From Janthinobacterium lividum (GTDB lineage: Bacteria; Pseudomonadota; Gammaproteobacteria; Burkholderiales; Burkholderiaceae_D): a stretch of DNA of 9,972 bases. A program made the position numbers and the translations under genes. Location of the stretch: positions 1 through 9,972 of the forward strand of contig CAMBDR010000086.1 in assembly GCA_945864765.1 (NCBI GenBank), in the 5' to 3' direction. Below, in pieces: positions 1-6,437 of the stretch. The notes below the pieces were generated by a model. The model was given only the letters and a program-made list of their open reading frames with translations. It ran no database searches and was not told where the DNA came from. Within the stretch, counting starts at the first letter, position 1, and every line of letters begins with the position of its first letter.

Positions 1-1470
1 CACGCCGACCGCCGCCACATCCGCCACGCCCGGCAAACCCGCCACCACCGTTTCAATTTCGGCGGGATAGACATTAAAGCCGGAAACAATAATCATATCT
101 TTCTTGCGATCCGAGATCATGGCCCAACCATCTTTATCCATGCTGCCAATATCGCCGTTTTTAAGCCAACCATCGGCGCTCAACACTTCAGCGCTCTCTT
201 GCTCGCGCTGCCAATAGCCGCGCATCACCTGCGGGCCGCGCACCACAATCTCGCCCACTTCATCCGGTTCGCACTGCTCACCATTTTCACGCACCACTTT
301 CACTTCCGTGGAGGCAACGGGCAAGCCAATTTTTCCAACCTTGGCCGTTTCCATCGGATTAATACAGACCGCTGCCGTACACTCACTTAAACCATAACCT
401 TCAATCAAGGGCGCTTTGGTCAACGCCATCCAACGTTCGGTCACCGGACGCAACATGGCCGCACCACCACCCACCGAGACCTTGGCATGACGCGCGCAAT
501 CAATGCCAAAATCAGGCCTTTGTGCCAAGGCGTTGTACAGGGTATTCACCCCGGTCATCACCGTCCAGGGCACAGCGCGCATCAACTTCACAAAAGCAGG
601 CAAATCTTTGGGATTGGTGATGAGCACGTTCAAACCGCCCAAAGTCATGAAGGTCAGGCAATTACACACCAATGAGAAGGCGTGATACATGGGTAAGGGC
701 GTGAGGACGACTTCTTCGCGCTCATGCAAAATATGCGCGATCCATGACCGACATTGCAACACATTGGCCAATACATTGCCATGGGTTAGCATCGCGCCCT
801 TGGAAACCCCCGTCGTACCGCTGGTGTATTGCAAAAATGCCAAATCTTGCTGCCCTACCTGACGCTGACAGGCAGGCAGGCTGCGCCCCTGGTGCAACAC
901 CGTCATCAAATTTTGTGCCTGCGGCATATGCCAGGGTGGAATCATTTTTTTGACATAACGTATCGCCCCATTCATTAACCAACGCTTGGGGGCGGGCAAC
1001 ATATCGGCAATTTGGGTCACCCAGACATATTTAAGCGCCGTTTTGGGCAAGATTGCAGCCACTTTATCGGCGAAATTTTCCAACACCACAATGGCGCGCG
1101 CACCACTGTCTTGCATTTGATGCGCCAATTCCCGCTCGGTGTACAGTGGATTCACATTCACCACCACCAGGCCAGCACGCAAAATGCCAAACAATACCAC
1201 CGGATACTGCATGATATTGGGCAACATAATCGCCACCCTTTGCCCCGGCTCCAAACCCGGCAGGCTGCACAAATAAGCGGCAAAAGCATCGGCTTCGCGC
1301 TCGACTTGCGCATAAGTCATGCTGTGGCCAAAATTACTGAACGCTTTTTCAGCGGCATATTTTTGACAGGCGGCGTGGGTTAATTGATTTAAGGAAGGAT
1401 AAGGACTGATATCAATTTCGTGGGGAATACCTGCCGGATAGGCATTCAACCAGGGGTGTGCTGTTTGCAT
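1..1470 (-). CDS. fadD: Long-chain fatty acid--CoA ligase (FadD-like), C-terminus cut by window edge
   Basis: Acyl-activating enzyme of the AMP-binding superfamily. It converts a long-chain fatty acid, ATP and CoA to acyl-CoA via an acyl-adenylate, at the inner face of the cytoplasmic membrane, and feeds beta-oxidation or lipid synthesis. Reading the minus strand from the ATG at 1470 gives 490 uninterrupted codons to the window edge. The N-terminus (W-L-N-A-Y-P-A-G-I-P) aligns with E. coli FadD from memory. The ATP-binding P-loop YTSGTTGVSKGA is at residues 215-226, EGYGLSE at 357-363, the W-L-x-x-G-D motif ends at D440, DRKKDM is at 454-459 and GFNVYPAEIE at 464-473. Against the 561-residue E. 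coli enzyme, about 70 residues are missing, including the region of the C-terminal catalytic lysine. There is no strong Shine-Dalgarno before the ATG. It lies 55 bp downstream of the kinase gene on the same strand, so co-transcription is possible. The family is certain; chain-length preference is not known. Confidence 0.94.
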   Translation of the reverse strand, partial: MQTAHPWLNAYPAGIPHEIDISPYPSLNQLTHAACQKYAAEKAFSNFGHSMTYAQVEREADAFAAYLCSLPGLEPGQRVAIMLPNIMQYPVVLFGILRAGLVVVNVNPLYTERELAHQMQDSGARAIVVLENFADKVAAILPKTALKYVWVTQIADMLPAPKRWLMNGAIRYVKKMIPPWHMPQAQNLMTVLHQGRSLPACQRQVGQQDLAFLQYTSGTTGVSKGAMLTHGNVLANVLQCRSWIAHILHEREEVVLTPLPMYHAFSLVCNCLTFMTLGGLNVLITNPKDLPAFVKLMRAVPWTVMTGVNTLYNALAQRPDFGIDCARHAKVSVGGGAAMLRPVTERWMALTKAPLIEGYGLSECTAAVCINPMETAKVGKIGLPVASTEVKVVRENGEQCEPDEVGEIVVRGPQVMRGYWQREQESAEVLSADGWLKNGDIGSMDKDGWAMISDRKKDMIIVSGFNVYPAEIETVVAGLPGVADVAAVGV

Positions 1471-1525
1471 GGCGACCAATGAGTGGTGAATAATGGCGCT
1501 AATGCTACACCATTCAGGCAATAAA

Positions 1526-2794
1526 TCAAGCGGTTGATTGAATTTGATTGGGCAAGCGCATGGTAAAGCACGCACCGCCATCCGCCTGACTGGTCACACC
1601 GATACTCCCGCCAAGCAATCCGGTCACAAGGTTGTAAATTGTATACAAACCCAAACCTGATCCACCTTGCCCGGCTTTGGTCGTAAAAAACGGCTCAAAG
1701 ATGCGCCGCCGCATCGGCTCCGGGATGCCTGTGCCATCATCGCTATACACGATATCCACAATATCATCCTGTACTTGAGCGCAGATTAACATGCGGCCAT
1801 GATCGCGCTGCCCAAAAGCATGGGCTAATGAATTCGTCACCAGATTAGTCACGATTTGTTCCAGTGCGCCAGGGTGACTATCGAGCACAATACCACTCGG
1901 AATATCAATCACGACCCGATAGGGCGTGACCTTTAAAGTAGGCCCCAGCGTATGCACGGTATGTTCAACGATTTCACGCAAATCAAAGCGGCAACGGCGC
2001 TCACTGGTTTGATCCACCGACACCTGTTTAAAACTCAACAACAAGGCTTCGGCACGTGCCGAAGCACGCTCAATCAAGGCCAGGGTATCATCGCAACTGA
2101 GTAAAAAACGATCAAGGCCAGAGCGCGTCAGTTTGCCGTCGCCAATATCGCCGTTGAGTTGTTCCAACTGCGCCGCCAAACCTGCCCCCGCCAGACGGAT
2201 ATTGCTCATCGGCGAAGCCAATTCATGGGTAATGCCCGCCACCATACTGCCCAAACTGGCCAGTTTCTCGGTTTGCACCACGTGTTCCATGGCGTGCTTT
2301 AACTCGCTGGTTCGCGCTTCAATGCGCAATTCCAGCGTTTGATTGACTTGCTCCAGCGCATCGGCCTGGAACTTCAATTTCAGATGAGTTTTCACCCGCG
2401 CCCGCACCACCGCCGGATTGGCTGGTTTGGAAATGAAATCGACCGCCCCCAATTCCAGCCCTATGGTTTCCTGGATTGGCTCGTGCTGGCCTGTGACAAA
2501 AATAATCGGAATTTCACGCGTGGTGGGGTTGGCCTTTAAACGACGGCACACTTCATGCCCATCCATGCCCGGCATCACCACGTCGAGCAAAATCAAATCG
2601 GGCAGATTTTGATCACAAAGCTGCAACGCCTGCTCTCCACTGGTGGCAGAAAAGATATCGTGATCATCAATAAAGATGAGTTGCAGAATTTGAATATTAA
2701 ATGCCTGATCATCAACCAGCAACAACTTGGGGCGCTTGGCCGATAATTGCAATCCACTTGCTTCAAAGTCAGCCATAATGGGTGTCATTTTCAC
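1526..2794 (-). CDS. Receiver-domain/histidine kinase fusion protein (REC-HisKA-HATPase_c)
   Basis: Soluble two-component signalling protein of 422 residues with no membrane segment or periplasmic sensor. The receiver domain (about residues 23-140) has the acidic pair D28-D29, phospho-acceptor D71 in the stretch LLDVVMPGMDG, T101 and K123. A helical, probably coiled-coil linker (140-175) follows. The dimerisation domain has its H-box at GITHELASPM, with H190 as phospho-acceptor. The ATPase domain shows N317/N321 (N-box), DDGTGIP at 352-358 (G1), FEPFFTT at 366-372 (F-box) and GGSGLGL at 377-383 (G2). All catalytic residues look intact. With the receiver first, it probably takes phosphate or a signal from another, unseen protein; that is inference. 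The longest start is GTG at 2794, with ATG alternatives at 2788 and 2776; none has a convincing ribosome binding site. It is divergent from the gsp operon and upstream of fadD. Its target is unknown. Confidence 0.93.
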   Translation of the reverse strand: MKMTPIMADFEASGLQLSAKRPKLLLVDDQAFNIQILQLIFIDDHDIFSATSGEQALQLCDQNLPDLILLDVVMPGMDGHEVCRRLKANPTTREIPIIFVTGQHEPIQETIGLELGAVDFISKPANPAVVRARVKTHLKLKFQADALEQVNQTLELRIEARTSELKHAMEHVVQTEKLASLGSMVAGITHELASPMSNIRLAGAGLAAQLEQLNGDIGDGKLTRSGLDRFLLSCDDTLALIERASARAEALLLSFKQVSVDQTSERRCRFDLREIVEHTVHTLGPTLKVTPYRVVIDIPSGIVLDSHPGALEQIVTNLVTNSLAHAFGQRDHGRMLICAQVQDDIVDIVYSDDGTGIPEPMRRRIFEPFFTTKAGQGGSGLGLYTIYNLVTGLLGGSIGVTSQADGGACFTMRLPNQIQSTA

Positions 2795-2847
2795 AAAATT
2801 TTAGGGCATGGGTACGGCTATCTGACGATTTGGCAGAAAAACTCTGC

Positions 2848-2875
2848 TTGACGCACCATTCCTACGAACTATACA
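2848..2875 (+). promoter_or_regulatory. Candidate sigma70-type promoter, plus strand
   Basis: TTGACG (2848-2853) and TATACA (2870-2875) are separated by 16 bp, giving 5/6 and 4/6 matches to the sigma70 consensus. It points toward gspG and would give a leader of about 300 nt, so it could serve gspG or an unrecognised small RNA. A match of this quality can occur by chance. Confidence 0.3.
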
Positions 2876-3037
2876 TCAACTCGCCTTCCCTTAGTATGGA
2901 CATCAGTTGCAATGGCGATACAAGTTGTGCGATACCAGCTATGCGAGGACGCGAGAACATATTTTTCACTACGAATGTTGGCGATATGCGACAATAGCGC
3001 AAAAACGATGGCTCCAAACAGAGAAATGGGCGACCGG

Positions 3038-3052
3038 GTTGAACTATTCAAC
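3038..3052. promoter_or_regulatory. Perfect inverted repeat GTTGAA-CTA-TTCAAC, possible operator
   Basis: Two 6-nt arms in perfect inverted symmetry around a 3-nt centre, 129 bp upstream of the gspG start. The size suits a dimeric regulator site. There is only one copy and no known regulator is assigned, so this is a weak candidate. Confidence 0.25.
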
Positions 3053-3155
3053 TCACCCCTAGTCTGAATGGCGTATTGTGGCAAAAATCGTAAAATTGCC
3101 TACAAAATCAACCCGTTATTTTCTTTGTATTAAGCTTATTATTTCAACACTATTT

Positions 3156-3161
3156 TATAAT
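3156..3161 (+). promoter_or_regulatory. Candidate -10 box (TATAAT) for gspG
   Basis: A perfect TATAAT hexamer lies in a very AT-rich stretch 20 bp before the gspG start codon, which would give a transcript leader of about 14 nt. No good -35 hexamer stands 16-18 bp upstream (the sequence there is AGCTTA-like), so the promoter would need an activator, or the match may only reflect AT-richness. Confidence 0.35.
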
Positions 3162-3181
3162 TTAATTCAAGAAGCGTTCCT

Positions 3182-3628
3182 ATGAATACAGTCTCTCTTA
3201 CATCTCAACGTCGGCAAAGCGGGTTTACCTTGGTTGAAATCATGGTGGTGGTGGTCATCATTGGCATTTTGGGTGCATTGGTAGTACCCAAATTAATCGA
3301 CCGTCTGAGTGAAGCACGGGTCGGCGCTGCCAAGCAAGACATTACTACCCTATTACAAGCGCTCAAGTTGTATAAACTCGACAACCAACGCTACCCCAGC
3401 ACCGAACAAGGCTTACAGGCCCTGGTCACCAAACCCACCTCTGGCCCGGCTGCACCGGGTTGGAAAGCAGGCGGTTATATCGAAAAACTGCCGAATGACC
3501 CCTGGAAAAAACCCTATCAATACCTCTCCCCCGGCGTCAAGGGCGAACTTGATGTCTATTCCCTGGGCGCAGATGGCGCGCCCGGTGGCACAGGCTATGA
3601 TGCCGATATCGGTTCCTGGGATATTTAA
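3182..3628 (+). CDS. gspG: Type II secretion major pseudopilin GspG
   Basis: Major subunit of the periplasmic pseudopilus, which pushes folded exoproteins through the GspD secretin. The 148-residue precursor is of typical length. It has a 14-residue basic leader ending in G14, with prepilin-peptidase (GspO/PilD) processing expected before F15. Glu at mature position 5 (E19) starts the hydrophobic assembly helix (about 15-37). The GspG-specific part follows: DNQRYPSTEQGLQAL (67-81), LPNDPW (103-108) and the calcium-site loop from D124 (DVYSLGADG) through D131 to DADIGSWD near the end. The spacing D124/D131 fits the two calcium-binding aspartates known in GspG. The ATG is preceded by a weak purine-rich stretch (AAGAAG, 3169-3174). 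It is the first gene of the operon, 8 bp before gspH. Confidence 0.97.
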   Translation: MNTVSLTSQRRQSGFTLVEIMVVVVIIGILGALVVPKLIDRLSEARVGAAKQDITTLLQALKLYKLDNQRYPSTEQGLQALVTKPTSGPAAPGWKAGGYIEKLPNDPWKKPYQYLSPGVKGELDVYSLGADGAPGGTGYDADIGSWDI

Positions 3629-3636
3629 GGCATTGT

Positions 3637-4101
3637 ATGCGCAAGCAGCAAGCATTCGGGTTTACCCTGGTTGAAGTCATGGTGGTGATGGTGATAGCCA
3701 GCTTACTCGTGGTATTGGTGAGCCTCAAAGCCCTGCCCAGCAGCAACCAGGCTTTGCAAGAAGAAGCGCGCCGTATTGCGCAATTGCTACAACTGGCACG
3801 AGATGAAGCGATTGTGCGCAACAAACCCGTGGCATTTGAATCGGATGGGCAAATGTACCGCTTCTTGCTGCGCAATAACGGTGAGTGGAAAATATTAAGT
3901 GAGGTCGATGTGTTGCGCGAACGCTCGTTCACCCAGATTGGTGTTCGCTTAAGCATCGACCCCAAATCGACCGAACCGGGCAATTTGCGCATCGTCTTTG
4001 GTCGCGAGCCAATCGACAAACCATTTGTACTCACCATGCAAACAGAAGACAACCATGTGGCAATCCGGGCCGATGGCCTTGGCAACTTTATTGCGGAATG
4101 A
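3637..4101 (+). CDS. gspH: Type II secretion minor pseudopilin GspH
   Basis: Minor pseudopilin that links the pseudopilus tip complex (I-J-K) to the GspG shaft. The 154-residue precursor has a short leader MRKQQAFG with cleavage expected between G8 and F9, E13 at mature position 5, and a hydrophobic helix at about 9-29. The following helix EEARRIAQLLQLARDEAIV (42-60) is typical of GspH/FimT-type pseudopilins. The C-terminus carries the expected beta-rich domain ending VAIRADGLGNF. The ATG at 3637 is 8 bp after the gspG stop, and the AAGG overlapping that stop (3627-3630) can act as ribosome binding site. Assignment as H rests on the motif and its place between gspG and gspI. Confidence 0.94.
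   Translation: MRKQQAFGFTLVEVMVVMVIASLLVVLVSLKALPSSNQALQEEARRIAQLLQLARDEAIVRNKPVAFESDGQMYRFLLRNNGEWKILSEVDVLRERSFTQIGVRLSIDPKSTEPGNLRIVFGREPIDKPFVLTMQTEDNHVAIRADGLGNFIAE
4095..4097 (+). promoter_or_regulatory. Ribosome binding site that fixes the gspI start
   Basis: GGA lies inside the last codons of gspH, 8 nt before the ATG at 4106. It supports the short gspI start over the in-frame start at 3998, which would add 36 residues within gspH and bury the prepilin leader. Confidence 0.5.
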
Positions 4102-4105
4102 TGAA

Positions 4106-4495
4106 ATGTGCAAACCCCGGCTCTTCCCCCACCATGCCAATGCTGGCTTCACCTTGCTGGAAGTGTTGGTCGCCCTGGCGATTGTGGTGATTTCACTCGG
4201 TGCCAGTATCAAGGCAATGGGCAGCTTGATACAAACCAATCAACATATGCAAGCGAGTATTTTAGCCACTTGGGCAGCAGAAAACCGCATCGTCAAATTA
4301 CGCCTGGAACATGAGTTTCCGGCTTTTGGCAAACGCTCAAGCGACTGCCCGGAAGGCAATTTATTACTCGTGTGCGATGAAGAAGTCAAAGCCACACCCA
4401 ACCCGAATTTCCGCCGTCTGGAAATCAGCGTGCATGACTCAGCCCATCCCGAAAGGCGCATCACCAAATTGGTGGTGTCGGTTCCCAATGGCTAA
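4106..4495 (+). CDS. gspI: Type II secretion minor pseudopilin GspI
   Basis: Minor pseudopilin of the tip complex, thought to nucleate assembly with GspJ and GspK. From the ATG at 4106 the precursor has 129 residues, with leader MCKPRLFPHHANAG, cleavage expected before F15, E19 at mature position 5 and a hydrophobic helix at about 15-38. The segment TWAAENRIVKLRL (55-67) is characteristic of GspI. Two cysteines, C81 and C90, could form a periplasmic disulfide. The frame stays open upstream to 3998, inside gspH. I chose 4106 because it gives a normal leader, starts 4 nt after the gspH stop, and has GGA at 4095-4097 with an 8-nt spacer. The 3' end overlaps gspJ by 8 nt. Confidence 0.95.
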   Translation: MCKPRLFPHHANAGFTLLEVLVALAIVVISLGASIKAMGSLIQTNQHMQASILATWAAENRIVKLRLEHEFPAFGKRSSDCPEGNLLLVCDEEVKATPNPNFRRLEISVHDSAHPERRITKLVVSVPNG

Positions 4496-5186
4496 GCGCT
4501 CTCACTTCTTGCGGCACCCATTGCGTCAGTCACTGCGGCACTCAATGCAGCACTCACCACGCCACCGCACCCTTGGTTTTACCTTGGTCGAGTTACTGAT
4601 CGCGATTACGATTTTATCGTTTATCGCCGTCATCGGCTGGCGCGGGCTGGACAGTATTTTGCGCTCGCGCACCGTACTCACCACCGATATGGCCCAGTTG
4701 CGTGGCCTGCAACTGGCGTTTTCCCAACTGCAAAGCGATTGCGAGCATATTGTCGCCACGGGTGGCTTGAATAACCGCACCACACTCTCCATCGACCCGC
4801 AACGCTTAACCATGGTACGCACCGTGCTTGTCGATAACCAACCGACGCGTTACCAGGTTATCGCTTACCGCGTGAAAGATGGCGTACTCACCCGGCGCGA
4901 ATCGCCCGCCACGCGCGACTTGGTCGAACTCGATACCTTATGGGAAGCGATTTTAAGTGACAAAGACAGCATCGTCCCGGTTACCTTACAAAGCGGTGTC
5001 ACGGCGATGGCGATTCAAGTCTGGTATAGCGACAATCCGGGATGGCGCACCCAAACCAGCAATGGCTTGAAGCCAGTCAACACACCCGGCGCGCCTGCTG
5101 CGGTGGCGACTGGCCTTGAGGTCGCCTTGCAAATTCAAGGTCGCGCCGCCAGCATCGTGAAAGACTTTTTATTGGGGTTCGTATGA
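4488..5186 (+). CDS. gspJ: Type II secretion minor pseudopilin GspJ
   Basis: Minor pseudopilin of the I-J-K tip complex. From the ATG at 4488 (8-nt overlap with gspI) the precursor has 232 residues. The prepilin motif G30/FTLVE has E35 at mature position 5 and a hydrophobic helix at about 31-50. GWRGLDSILRSR (50-61) is a hallmark of GspJ, and the chain continues with the long helix and beta domain; AIQVWYSDNPGWRT lies toward the end. The 30-residue leader is long, very basic and His-rich because of four imperfect tetrapeptide repeats (residues 8-23). A start at M20 (4545) would give an ordinary 11-residue leader, and neither start has a strong ribosome binding site. The frame is open further upstream to 4311, but that part only shadows gspI. 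Its stop overlaps the gspK start (ATGA). Confidence 0.94.
   Translation: MAKRSHFLRHPLRQSLRHSMQHSPRHRTLGFTLVELLIAITILSFIAVIGWRGLDSILRSRTVLTTDMAQLRGLQLAFSQLQSDCEHIVATGGLNNRTTLSIDPQRLTMVRTVLVDNQPTRYQVIAYRVKDGVLTRRESPATRDLVELDTLWEAILSDKDSIVPVTLQSGVTAMAIQVWYSDNPGWRTQTSNGLKPVNTPGAPAAVATGLEVALQIQGRAASIVKDFLLGFV
4510..4557 (+). repeat. Four imperfect 12-bp tandem repeats in the gspJ leader
   Basis: Contiguous 12-bp units TGCGGCACCCAT, TGCGTCAGTCAC, TGCGGCACTCAA and TGCAGCACTCAC. The period is a multiple of three, so in the gspJ frame they read LRHP, LRQS, LRHS, MQHS. The start candidate at 4545 falls inside the array, at the junction of the third and fourth units. Confidence 0.85.
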
Positions 5187-6295
5187 GTGCCGCGCAAAAA
5201 ACGCCCCGCCAGGCTGGCGCAAAGCTGATCCGGCTCAAAAAACAACAGGGTGTCGCCATTATTACGGCGGTGTTGCTTACCGCGCTGGCCATTACCATCG
5301 TCGGTAATTTATTTTGGCAGCAAAACGTGCAATTGCGCATGGTAGAAAACCAGCAATTGAAACAAAAAACCCGCTGGATTGTGGTGGGTGGGCTGGATGG
5401 GGTACGACTTCTTTTAAATGAAGATTTAAAACATTCCCAATCCGACGATTTAACCGAAATATGGGCCACCCCGATCGCAGAAATACGGCTCGACACCTTC
5501 CTCGAACGCAATGAAGATGCCACCGATGTGGGCAATGCCGCTATCTCTGGCCAAATTACCGATGCCAGCTCCTTTTATAACCTGGAAAATCTCGCCAGCA
5601 ACCGGGTGATCGACAAATATGAAGTGGGCGTGCTCAAAAAACTCATGCTCAATCTGCGCATCAACCCGAGTCTGGCCGATACCCTCGCCACTGCGGTCGC
5701 CTCTTCGCAAAAATTAGCCGTCGTGGTGCCCAACAACCCGAACAATCCACCGCAACCCAATCAACCAAACCAGCCGAATCAACCGAATCAACCGAATCAG
5801 CCACAGCAACCCAACCCGCCAGCGGGAACGGGCAACCCCGCCGCTGCCAATGGCACGCCGCTGCCAGCCACCCCCGGCAAAGAACCCGCACCCATTGCCG
5901 ACGTGGGTGATTTAATCGCCCTGCCCGGCTTTACGCCAGAAATTGTTAGCACCCTGAAAAAGTTTGTGATCGTTTTGCCGCGCCAAAATGGCGCTTTGAC
6001 AACAGTCAACATAAATACGGCTTCAGCCGAAGTTTTATCGGCCAGAATTGATACACTGTCGCTTTCGCAAGCAAAAAGTATAATTCTGGCACGAGAGCGC
6101 ACACCTTATCGGGATATGGCTAATTTCTGGGCAAATAATCACATTACGTCCAAACCTGAGTACAACCTCGATATCAAGTCTGAATTCTTTCTTGCCAAGA
6201 GTCATGCGCGAATCGATCACGCCGACCTGGAATCCATTGCTTTGGTCCATCGCACCTCGGCGGGAACCCGGGTTTTATGGATACGTGAAATTTAG
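5183..6295 (+). CDS. gspK: Type II secretion minor pseudopilin GspK with Asn-Gln-Pro repeat
   Basis: Largest minor pseudopilin, which caps the pseudopilus tip. The 370-residue precursor has a basic leader ending QQG (cleavage expected between G23 and V24) and a hydrophobic helix VAIITAVLLTALAITIV (24-40). It lacks Glu at mature position 5, as is normal for GspK. FYNLENL (131-137) matches the usual F-N-L-N-N-L region, and VNINTASAEVLSA (275-287) with the following helices matches the C-terminal half. Between them, about residues 182-236 are low-complexity and Pro-rich, with five NQP units at 193-207. The W-x-D-x-D type motif I would expect near there is not visible. The start overlaps the gspJ stop by 4 nt and has GGGG at 5174-5177, 5 nt upstream. 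Identity is well supported; the linker is unusual. Confidence 0.95.
   Translation: MSAAQKTPRQAGAKLIRLKKQQGVAIITAVLLTALAITIVGNLFWQQNVQLRMVENQQLKQKTRWIVVGGLDGVRLLLNEDLKHSQSDDLTEIWATPIAEIRLDTFLERNEDATDVGNAAISGQITDASSFYNLENLASNRVIDKYEVGVLKKLMLNLRINPSLADTLATAVASSQKLAVVVPNNPNNPPQPNQPNQPNQPNQPNQPQQPNPPAGTGNPAAANGTPLPATPGKEPAPIADVGDLIALPGFTPEIVSTLKKFVIVLPRQNGALTTVNINTASAEVLSARIDTLSLSQAKSIILARERTPYRDMANFWANNHITSKPEYNLDIKSEFFLAKSHARIDHADLESIALVHRTSAGTRVLWIREI
5759..5803 (+). repeat. Five 9-bp tandem repeats coding Asn-Gln-Pro in gspK
   Basis: Five 9-bp units (AATCAACCA, AACCAGCCG, AATCAACCG twice, AATCAGCCA) code for NQP x5. They are flanked by degenerate units on both sides (NNPNNPPQP before, QQPNPP after). 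Two adjacent copies are identical and the rest differ at synonymous positions, so the array is old enough to have drifted while the peptide was kept. Confidence 0.9.
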
Positions 6296-6437
6296 CACCG
6301 GGTTCAATCGATCCTCAGTGACTTATTTTTGACTTATTTTTGACTTATTTTTGACTTGGTTTTAGCTTGGTTCTGGCTTGGTTTTGGCTTATTTTTAACT
6401 TATTTTCACCTATTTTCTTAGTATAAAGCGAGACATC
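6296..6437 (+). other. gspK-gspL intergenic gap
   Basis: At 142 bp this is the only sizeable gap in an otherwise overlapping operon. It is mostly filled by the 11-bp repeat array. No GC-rich hairpin precedes the T-tracts, so it does not look like an intrinsic terminator. A TATAAA at 6422-6427 could be a -10 box, but no good -35 is spaced correctly and the resulting leader before the TTG at 6438 would be only a few nt. Confidence 0.5.
6320..6417 (+). repeat. 11-bp tandem repeat array with phased T-tracts
   Basis: About nine units with an 11-bp period. Three identical copies of GACTTATTTTT (6320-6352) are followed by GACTTGGTTTT, AGCTTGGTTCT, GGCTTGGTTTT, GGCTTATTTTT, AACTTATTTTC and a 10-nt ACCTATTTTC. 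Runs of four to five T recur once per helical turn, the pattern known to give intrinsically bent DNA. TGA at 6319, 6330 and 6341 stops all three plus-strand frames. Confidence 0.9.

Larger units (their letters stand above)
2795..3181. other. Divergent intergenic region between kinase gene and gspG
   Basis: This 387-bp gap separates two divergently transcribed units and must hold their promoters. Small open frames on both strands (2782-2997 plus, 2869-3084 minus) show no recognisable protein and no good ribosome binding site. What can be seen is a sigma70-like hexamer pair at 2848-2875 (plus), a perfect palindrome at 3038-3052, three copies of GCGATA(C/T) at 2915, 2929 and 2981, and a strongly AT-rich last 80 bp with a TATAAT box. 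I see no terminator, tRNA or mobile-element remnant. Confidence 0.6.

Noticed and set aside
1012..1383. 123-codon plus-strand open frame
   Set aside because: Lies antisense to the conserved N-terminal part of fadD, has no recognisable domain, and its His/Gln-rich composition is typical of a shadow frame.
2782..3084. Small open frames on both strands in the divergent intergenic region (71 codons each)
   Set aside because: No recognisable domain, no convincing ribosome binding site, and they overlap each other in opposite directions. Coding is not supported, though not formally excluded.
3079..3100. GGCAA...TTGCC inverted repeat upstream of gspG
   Set aside because: Arms of only 5 nt with a 12-nt loop; expected by chance.
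3537..4085. 182-codon minus-strand open frame over gspG/gspH
   Set aside because: Antisense to two well-supported pseudopilin genes, with low-complexity Ser/Thr/Arg content and no family match.
3998..4105. 5' extension of the gspI frame
   Set aside because: Lies within gspH; the ATG at 4106 has a better ribosome binding site and gives a normal leader.
4311..4487. 5' extension of the gspJ frame (59 more codons)
   Set aside because: Overlaps conserved gspI in another frame and would place the prepilin cleavage site about 90 residues from the start, which a prepilin leader does not allow.
6320..6417. 11-bp array as a CRISPR or iteron origin
   Set aside because: Units are contiguous without spacers, far too short for CRISPR, and no replication initiator gene or plasmid context is present.
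6320..6437. T-rich stretch as a rho-independent terminator after gspK
   Set aside because: No GC-rich inverted repeat precedes the T-runs; the T-runs are part of a periodic array.
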